A DNA stretch of 64,000 bases. Origin: Novilysobacter_A longmucuonensis (GTDB taxonomy: Bacteria > Pseudomonadota > Gammaproteobacteria > Xanthomonadales > Xanthomonadaceae). The position numbers and the translations under genes were made by a program. Shown here piece after piece: positions 59,086 through 64,000 of the stretch (positions are counted from its first letter, which is position 1; each line of letters starts with the position of its first letter). The stretch spans positions 186,001-250,000 of the forward strand of contig NZ_JBJMAW010000002.1 of NCBI RefSeq assembly GCF_046600735.1, in the 5' to 3' direction. The notes under the pieces are model-generated. The model was not told the DNA's origin. It did not search any database and saw only the letters and a program-made list of their open reading frames with translations.

Positions 59086-59362
59086 GTAGAGCGGAGCTTG
59101 CTCCGCTGCACCCGCACGATCAATGCGAGACCTGCCGGCGCAGCCGAGCAAACTCGGATCTATCAGAGCCGCGCGATACCGTAGGAGCACCCCATGGGCG
59201 CGATACGCACGCTGGCACGGTCACAATCGCGGGCATGGCCCGCTCCTACCGAGCAGAGTGGCGCAATGCCGTAGGAGCGCCCCATGGGCGCGATACGCGC
59301 GATGGCGCGGTCACGATCGCGGGCATGGCCCGCTCCTACAGAGCAGAGCCGCGGGATACCGT
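59086..59362. repeat. REP pair followed by a 90-bp tandem repeat
   Basis: A pair of GTAGAGCGGAGC-type arms at 59086-59160 is followed by two near-identical 90-bp units (from 59163 and 59253). Each contains GTAGGAGC(A/G)CCCCATGGGCG, a variable GATACGC(A/G)C(G/A)..GG centre and GGGCATGGCCCGCTCCTAC, joined by GAGCAGAG. A third unit begins at 59343 and breaks into a different REP head at 59361. It lies in a 394-bp gap between two genes on the same strand. Confidence 0.88.
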
Positions 59363-59422
59363 AGAGCGCACGCCGGAGAAGCCCGCGCCGGTGGCGGGCT
59401 TCCGGACCGATGCGGGCCTGGA

Positions 59423-60622
59423 TCAACGCTGCCCTTGCAGCTCCTTCGCCTTGGCCAGGTGGTCGGCCACGACCTGGCGGGTCCTGGTCAGATGGCTCGT
59501 GACCGCCTCGTTGTCGGCCGCCTGCATCAGCTCGTTGTCGATCTTCGCCAGGGCATCGGTGTGGCCCTTAACCATGGCGTCGAGATAACCGCGTTCGAAT
59601 GCCTCGCCTTCCAGTGCGGCCAACGGTGCCAGCATCTCGGCGCCCTTCTTGGACAGGGCACTCACCTCGGACGTGATCACCGGGGTGACCCCGGCCTGCT
59701 GGCCAGTTTGCAGGGTCTGGCTGATGTTCATGCCGTGCTCCTGGTGGAGCGTGTTCGCGTACTCCATCACCGGCGGGCTCAGATTCTTCTTCTTGGCCTG
59801 CATGGCCGCCTTGATTTCGTTGATGTCGATCATCGCGACGGCGGCCAGAGCCATCGCATCGCCCGACGCGTTGCCTTCCACTTCGGCGGCGCGCAGCGGC
59901 GAACCCGGCATCACCGGCTCGTCGCTGAACTTCGCCGCGTCCGGGCTGAGCGGGTCGAACTGCAGCTCCTGGGTATAGGCCGGACGCTCGCCCATCATCT
60001 CCTGCTTGACGATCTCACCGAAGGCCTGGCGCGCTTCGGCGACGGTCTTGGCGCCGGTCACGATGTCGTGGTCGAGATTGAGGGTCAGGATGTTGTGGTT
60101 TTCCAGGTCGCAGCGCGCCGACAACTCGCCGGTGGTGCGATTGATGGTGCTGCTGCCGTCGAACACCAGCAGGTCGCCTAGTTTGTCCTCCGGCACCATG
60201 TAGGAAATCGTGTGCTCCATGTAATCCACGTGCGGCAGCGGGAAGTCGTGCGGCGTCTCCAGGTTCATCACCTCGATCCGCTTGAACGGGCCGGCTTCAT
60301 GCCAGACCAGCATCATTCCCGACGCCTCCTGCGGTGGGCCGTATTTCGCCATCATCTGCTGCGCCCCCAGCCGCGGATGCGCGGCCCAGCCGGCGATGAT
60401 GCGATCGACCGTGCCACGCTCGATCGCACCGCGCGCGCCAGGCGCAGCGGCGGGCCGCTGGGCGGCGGGTTGTTGGGCGGCGGGCTTGGCGCTGGGCTGC
60501 TGGGCGGGAGGCTGCTGGGCGGGAGGCTGCTGGGCCTGGGCCGCGGCAAAGCCGCTGGCGGCAAGGCCCACGGCGGCCGCGATGCTCGCAGCCAGTACTG
60601 ACAAACGGGTGGAGCTGTTCAT
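59423..60622 (-). CDS. Exported DUF4142-domain protein
   Basis: A 399-residue protein with a signal peptide (ASIAAAVGLAASGFAAAQAQ) and a Gln/Pro/Ala linker of repeated PAQQP units (about 30-60). A central region (about 65-250) contains HEAGPFKRIEV, LPHVDYMEHTISYMVP and DLENHNILTLNLDHDIVTG and matches no family I can name. The C-terminal third is a DUF4142 helical bundle (MEYANTLHQEHGMNISQTLQ, FERGYLDAMVKGHTDALAKI). DUF4142 proteins are periplasmic, often stress-linked and possibly metal-binding. GGAGAATCCC precedes the ATG. Confidence 0.8.
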   Translation of the reverse strand: MNSSTRLSVLAASIAAAVGLAASGFAAAQAQQPPAQQPPAQQPSAKPAAQQPAAQRPAAAPGARGAIERGTVDRIIAGWAAHPRLGAQQMMAKYGPPQEASGMMLVWHEAGPFKRIEVMNLETPHDFPLPHVDYMEHTISYMVPEDKLGDLLVFDGSSTINRTTGELSARCDLENHNILTLNLDHDIVTGAKTVAEARQAFGEIVKQEMMGERPAYTQELQFDPLSPDAAKFSDEPVMPGSPLRAAEVEGNASGDAMALAAVAMIDINEIKAAMQAKKKNLSPPVMEYANTLHQEHGMNISQTLQTGQQAGVTPVITSEVSALSKKGAEMLAPLAALEGEAFERGYLDAMVKGHTDALAKIDNELMQAADNEAVTSHLTRTRQVVADHLAKAKELQGQR

Positions 60623-60818
60623 GGGATTCTCCAGGGAAGGCGGGCGGGATTGGCAACGGCAGCCCCCCGCCCCGCTCGACCTGCTCCGGAGAACAACCCT
60701 GCGGTACTGCCGCGCCAGCACCGTAGCGCGCATGCGGTCAATGGCCGGTGAGCGCTGCCGCGGGCGGTCCCCCAGCACGCAGAGCTCGCACGCGGCTTGG
60801 CCGCGCCTGCGGCCGTGC

Positions 60819-61085
60819 TCAGCGCAGTTGACTGTCCTTGCTGCCGCGGCGGTTGTAGCCTTTGCCGGCGTCCTGTTCCCGGTCCTGCGCCTCCTGGCAG
60901 GCAACGCACATCCGTACGCCCGGCACGGCCTGGCGCCGCGCTTCCGGAATGGCCTCGTCGCATTCCTCGCAGTGGCTCAGCGCGGGACCCTGGCGCAGCT
61001 TGCTGCGCGCGCGCTCGATCGCGTCCTTGACGGTCGCGTCGATCTGGTCCTGTACGGCGCCATCGCCTGCCCAGCCGGTGGCCAT
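60819..61085 (-). CDS. DksA/TraR-family C4 zinc-finger protein (YbiI-like)
   Basis: An 88-residue zinc-finger protein. The N-terminus MATGWAGDGAVQDQIDATVK and DAIERARSKL match the small YbiI-type group. The zinc ligands are CEEC and CVAC, about 18 residues apart (SHCEECDEAIP, VRMCVACQEAQ). It lacks the coiled-coil that lets DksA reach into RNA polymerase, so its target is unclear. GGAGACTCCC precedes the ATG. It lies downstream of the FdhF/YdeP-type gene on the same strand with a 215-bp gap. Confidence 0.88.
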   Translation of the reverse strand: MATGWAGDGAVQDQIDATVKDAIERARSKLRQGPALSHCEECDEAIPEARRQAVPGVRMCVACQEAQDREQDAGKGYNRRGSKDSQLR

Positions 61086-61300
61086 GGGAGTCTCCGAATT
61101 GCGAGTCGCGACAAGGATACCGGGGTGCAAGTGAATGCCGCAGCTACGGAGTCGCTTCGCCCAGGCCGCAGGACTTCTCCCCTTCCAGGTCTCGATCAGC
61201 GCCTCGATCATGCTGATCTCGCGACGCTGCGGCCCAACCTGTCGTAAGACGCACCTGCCCACCACCGGGGACGTCCGCAGCGCGCCGGCTGATGCGCCCG

Positions 61301-63622
61301 CTAGGCTTCCGGCGCCGGCCCAGGTGGCGCCGGTGCGTGGGAGTTGCGCTGCACCCGCACCGGAATCGACTTGGCCGCCGGCACGTGGCTGTCGATCGCG
61401 TGGTGCGCGGCCGGCAGCAGCCGGTTGCACTCGGGGTAATAGGCGCCGACGCAGCCTTGCGGAATGTCGTAGGGCACCACGCGCAGGCCGCCGATCTCGC
61501 GGTGCACGTCGTCGTCCACGTCCGTCACCAGGCCGACCTGCTCGCCCGCCTGCAGCCCCAGCGCCTGGATGTCGGCGGTGTTCATCAGCACCACCCGCCG
61601 CGTGCCTTCCACGCCGCGGAAGCGGTCGCGGTAGCCGTACACGGTGGTGTTGAACTGATCGTTGCTGCGCAGGGTCATGAGCCGCAGCCGCCCTTCGGCA
61701 TCGTCGAAGCCGGTAGCGGTCAGCACCTCGGGCACGTGGAACTCGGCCTTGCCGCTCTCGGTCTTCCAGCGCCGTCCCCGCGCCGCGTTCGGCCGGGGAA
61801 ATCCACCGGGCTCGCACATCCGCTGGTTGAAGTCGGCGAACTGCTCCGGGTACGTCGCCTCGATCGCATCGCGCACGCGGCCGTAGTCGCCCACCCACTC
61901 CTGCCACGGCACCTGCGCGCGCGGCTCCAGGGTCGCCTGCGCGATGCCCGCCACGATCGCCGGCTCGGCCAGCTGCTGGGCGCTGTTGGGATCATGGGTG
62001 CCGAAGGAGGCATGGATGCAGGCGGTGCTGTCTTCCATGGTGACGTGCTGGTCGCCGCTGGCCTGGGTGTCGCGCTGCAGGCGTCCCAGGCACGGCAACA
62101 GCAACGCGACCTCGCCGCAGACCAGGTGGCTGCGGTTGAGCTTGGTCGCGACCTGCACGGTCAGGCGCAGCCGGCGCCAGCGCTGCTCCAGCAATTCGGT
62201 CTCCGGCGCGGCGCGCACGAAGTTGCCGCCCAGCCCGACAAAGCCGCGGACCGAGCCATCGATGACGCCCTCCACGGTGCCGACGGTATCCAGGCCCTTG
62301 TTGCGCGGCGGCTCGAAGTCGTACTGCTCGGCCAACCGGTCCAGCGGCACCAGCTCGGGCTTCTCGCTGATGCCGACGGTGCGCTGTCCCTGCACGTTGG
62401 AATGGCCGCGTATCGGGCACATGCCGGCGCCCTTGCGGCCGACATTGCCGCGCAGCAGCATCAGGTTGCAGGCCATGCGCACGTTGTCAACGCCGTGGCG
62501 GTGCTGGGTCAGGCCCATGCCGTAGATGAAGATCGTCGCCTTCGCCTGCGCGTAAACCGCAGCCGCGGCCTCCATCTGCAGCTGCGTCAGCCCGGACTGA
62601 TGCTCCAGGCTGTCCCAGCCGCTGGCGCGCACCGACGCGGCGAACTCGTCGAAACCCTTGGTGTGCTGCTGGATGAAATCCACGTCGAGCACCCGCGGTT
62701 CGCCGGCCGCCTGCGCCGCGTCGTCGGCCTCCAGCAGCGCCTTGCACAGACCCTGCATCGCAGCCAGGTCACCACCGGCCTTCACCTGGTAATAGTGGGT
62801 GCTGATCCGGGTCGACTGCCCGGTCACCATCGCGACCGGCTCCTGCGGGTTGGTGAAGCGCTCCCAGCCGCGTTCGTGCAGCGGGTTGAAGGTCATAATC
62901 GGCGCGCCCCGGCGGCTGGCCTCCTGCAGCGGGTGCAGCATGCGCGGGCTGTTGCTGCCGACGTTCTGGCCGAATGACAGGATGCAGTCGGTGTGCTCGA
63001 AATCCTCCAGCAGCACCGTGCCCACCGATACGCCGATGCTGCGCGGCAGCCCGACCGAGGTGCTCTCGTGGCACATGTTGGAGCTGTCGGGCAGGTTGTT
63101 GTTGCCGTACAGGCGCGCCATCAGCGCGTACATGTAGGAGGTCTCCAGCGATGCGCGCCCGGAGGTGTAGAACACCACGCTTTCGGGCTCCAGTGCCTTG
63201 AGCTCGCGCCCGATCATCGCGAACGCCTCGTCCCAGGCGACCGGCACGTAGTGGTCGCTGCCGGCGTCGTAGCGCATCGGCTCGGTCAGCCGGCCGCGGC
63301 GCTCCAGGTCGTGATCGGCCCATTGCAGCAGCTCGCTCACCGTGTACCGCGCGAAGAAGTCGGCGCCCACGCAGCCCTGGTCCAGCTCCCACATCGTGGC
63401 CTTGGCGCCGTTCTCGCAGAACTCGAACACGTGCGGGTCGTCGGGCTTGGCCCAGGCGCAACTCACGCACATGAAACCGTCGGCCTTGTTCTGCCGTGTC
63501 AGCTGGCGCATGCCCTCGATCGTCGGCATGTGCTCGCCGGTGGTGTGCCGGAGCAACGAGTGCACCGATCCCCAGCCACCGGACGGATGGTTGTACGGCT
63601 CGAACGAGGGGGAGGTCGCCAT
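61301..63622 (-). CDS. FdhF/YdeP-family molybdopterin oxidoreductase
   Basis: A 773-residue molybdopterin-guanine-dinucleotide enzyme related to formate dehydrogenase H and to E. coli YdeP, which affects acid resistance. The start is MATSPSFEPYNHPSGGWGSV. The Cys segment FMCVSCAWAKPDDP plus FCENGAK replaces the classical [4Fe-4S] site of FdhF. Cofactor-binding regions include YTSGRASLETSYMYALMARL, ILSFGQNVGSNSPRML and, at the C-terminus, LMTLRSNDQFNTTVYGY and the QGCVGAYYPECN end. The reaction and electron acceptor are unknown. No fdhD is seen nearby. Confidence 0.9.
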   Translation of the reverse strand: MATSPSFEPYNHPSGGWGSVHSLLRHTTGEHMPTIEGMRQLTRQNKADGFMCVSCAWAKPDDPHVFEFCENGAKATMWELDQGCVGADFFARYTVSELLQWADHDLERRGRLTEPMRYDAGSDHYVPVAWDEAFAMIGRELKALEPESVVFYTSGRASLETSYMYALMARLYGNNNLPDSSNMCHESTSVGLPRSIGVSVGTVLLEDFEHTDCILSFGQNVGSNSPRMLHPLQEASRRGAPIMTFNPLHERGWERFTNPQEPVAMVTGQSTRISTHYYQVKAGGDLAAMQGLCKALLEADDAAQAAGEPRVLDVDFIQQHTKGFDEFAASVRASGWDSLEHQSGLTQLQMEAAAAVYAQAKATIFIYGMGLTQHRHGVDNVRMACNLMLLRGNVGRKGAGMCPIRGHSNVQGQRTVGISEKPELVPLDRLAEQYDFEPPRNKGLDTVGTVEGVIDGSVRGFVGLGGNFVRAAPETELLEQRWRRLRLTVQVATKLNRSHLVCGEVALLLPCLGRLQRDTQASGDQHVTMEDSTACIHASFGTHDPNSAQQLAEPAIVAGIAQATLEPRAQVPWQEWVGDYGRVRDAIEATYPEQFADFNQRMCEPGGFPRPNAARGRRWKTESGKAEFHVPEVLTATGFDDAEGRLRLMTLRSNDQFNTTVYGYRDRFRGVEGTRRVVLMNTADIQALGLQAGEQVGLVTDVDDDVHREIGGLRVVPYDIPQGCVGAYYPECNRLLPAAHHAIDSHVPAAKSIPVRVQRNSHAPAPPGPAPEA

Positions 63623-63861
63623 GGCTGCCTGGCCGCAAGGCCTTGCGCGAGGGAGCCTCGTGTATAGGCGAGGGCAAGACAAGCCGGGGTGAAGCCGGTT
63701 CTGCCTCGCCTGCGGCCGCACCTGCTGTCTCGCCTGGTGGCGCATCGCGCCGCGCTTTAAACCCTCCGCCCCCGCGGAGCGTCCCAGTTGCCAGGTCCGC
63801 ATGGACGGTCCTGTCCGCGCGGCCATCCAGCGCGGGCCCACGCCGCGATCAGGGGTCCTCC

Positions 63862-64000
63862 ATGAGCCGTCTCACCCGCCGCCTGGCACTGTCGTTCGCG
63901 CTGCTGCCGCTCGCGCTGACAGCCGCCCTCGCCCAGGACACCACGCCGGTCGCGACCGTCGATGGTGCACGCACCTACACGCCGGCGGATTTCGCGCGCT
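63862..64000 (+). CDS. Start of a probable TonB-dependent receptor (cut by the window end)
   Basis: Only the first 46 codons are present. A signal peptide (SFALLPLALTAALAQ) precedes VATVDGARTYTPADFARF, which resembles the beginning of a plug domain in a large xanthomonad receptor group. The start is the ATG at 63862. The region between it and the divergent FdhF/YdeP-type gene is about 240 bp. The assignment rests on a short segment, so another exported protein is possible. Confidence 0.55.
   Translation, partial: MSRLTRRLALSFALLPLALTAALAQDTTPVATVDGARTYTPADFAR

Overview
The window is a GC-rich chromosomal segment from a gammaproteobacterium of the family Xanthomonadaceae, most likely a Lysobacter/Luteimonas-type genus. 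Three things point there: the gene order tRNA-Arg, tRNA-Ser, csrA, alaS, recX, recA, lexA, pncC ... mutS; a lexA operator of the Xanthomonadales type (TTAG-N6-TACTA) instead of the E. coli SOS box; and many GTAG-headed REP palindromes in the intergenic gaps. I see no rRNA, prophage, transposase or CRISPR array.

Layout. Positions 0.4-7.4 kb hold two tRNAs with clear promoters and the DNA-repair/global-regulator backbone, all on the minus strand. Positions 7.6-13.3 kb hold an arsenate block (arsR, an arsJ-associated GAPDH, arsJ) plus a TonB-dependent receptor, placed between pncC and mutS. mutS follows, then a trans-sulfuration-type PLP lyase divergent from an Lrp/AsnC regulator, and then the ribosome/translation cluster hslR-rplS-trmD-rimM-rpsP-ffh with ypjD divergent. 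Positions 23.6-32.4 kb hold a GAF-GGDEF-EAL protein, radA, a methyltransferase/YkgJ pair, an RluF-like protein with an altered catalytic residue, and a CheY-like regulator followed by a CheX-type phosphatase carrying four MshEN-like repeats. Positions 32.6-39.6 kb hold transporters, an HD hydrolase, a Rieske-FAD oxidoreductase, two paralogous lipoproteins that share an upstream element, and a 3-methyladenine glycosylase behind a short leader ORF. Positions 39.8-42.9 kb hold a tightly overlapping operon of an N-formylglutamate amidohydrolase-like protein, a DUF1704/QEGLA metallopeptidase and a glutathione-synthetase-like ATP-grasp ligase. I judge this the best candidate for an undescribed pathway. 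Positions 43-50 kb hold a SlyD-type FKBP, xthA, a three-gene membrane/stress operon, exoD-like and DUF2254 genes. Positions 50-64 kb hold a RIO kinase, two diguanylate cyclases, glutaminase, an SDR, an HNH protein, a serine hydrolase, a DUF4142 protein, a DksA/TraR-type zinc finger, an FdhF/YdeP-type molybdoenzyme and the start of a probable TonB-dependent receptor.

Themes. Three c-di-GMP synthesis/turnover proteins lie in the same segment as a protein with c-di-GMP-binding-like repeats. Two very short ORFs with good ribosome binding sites end at the start codon of the next gene (mpg and DUF2254). Intergenic space is dominated by paired REP palindromes, in two places expanded into tandem repeats of about 230 bp and 90 bp.
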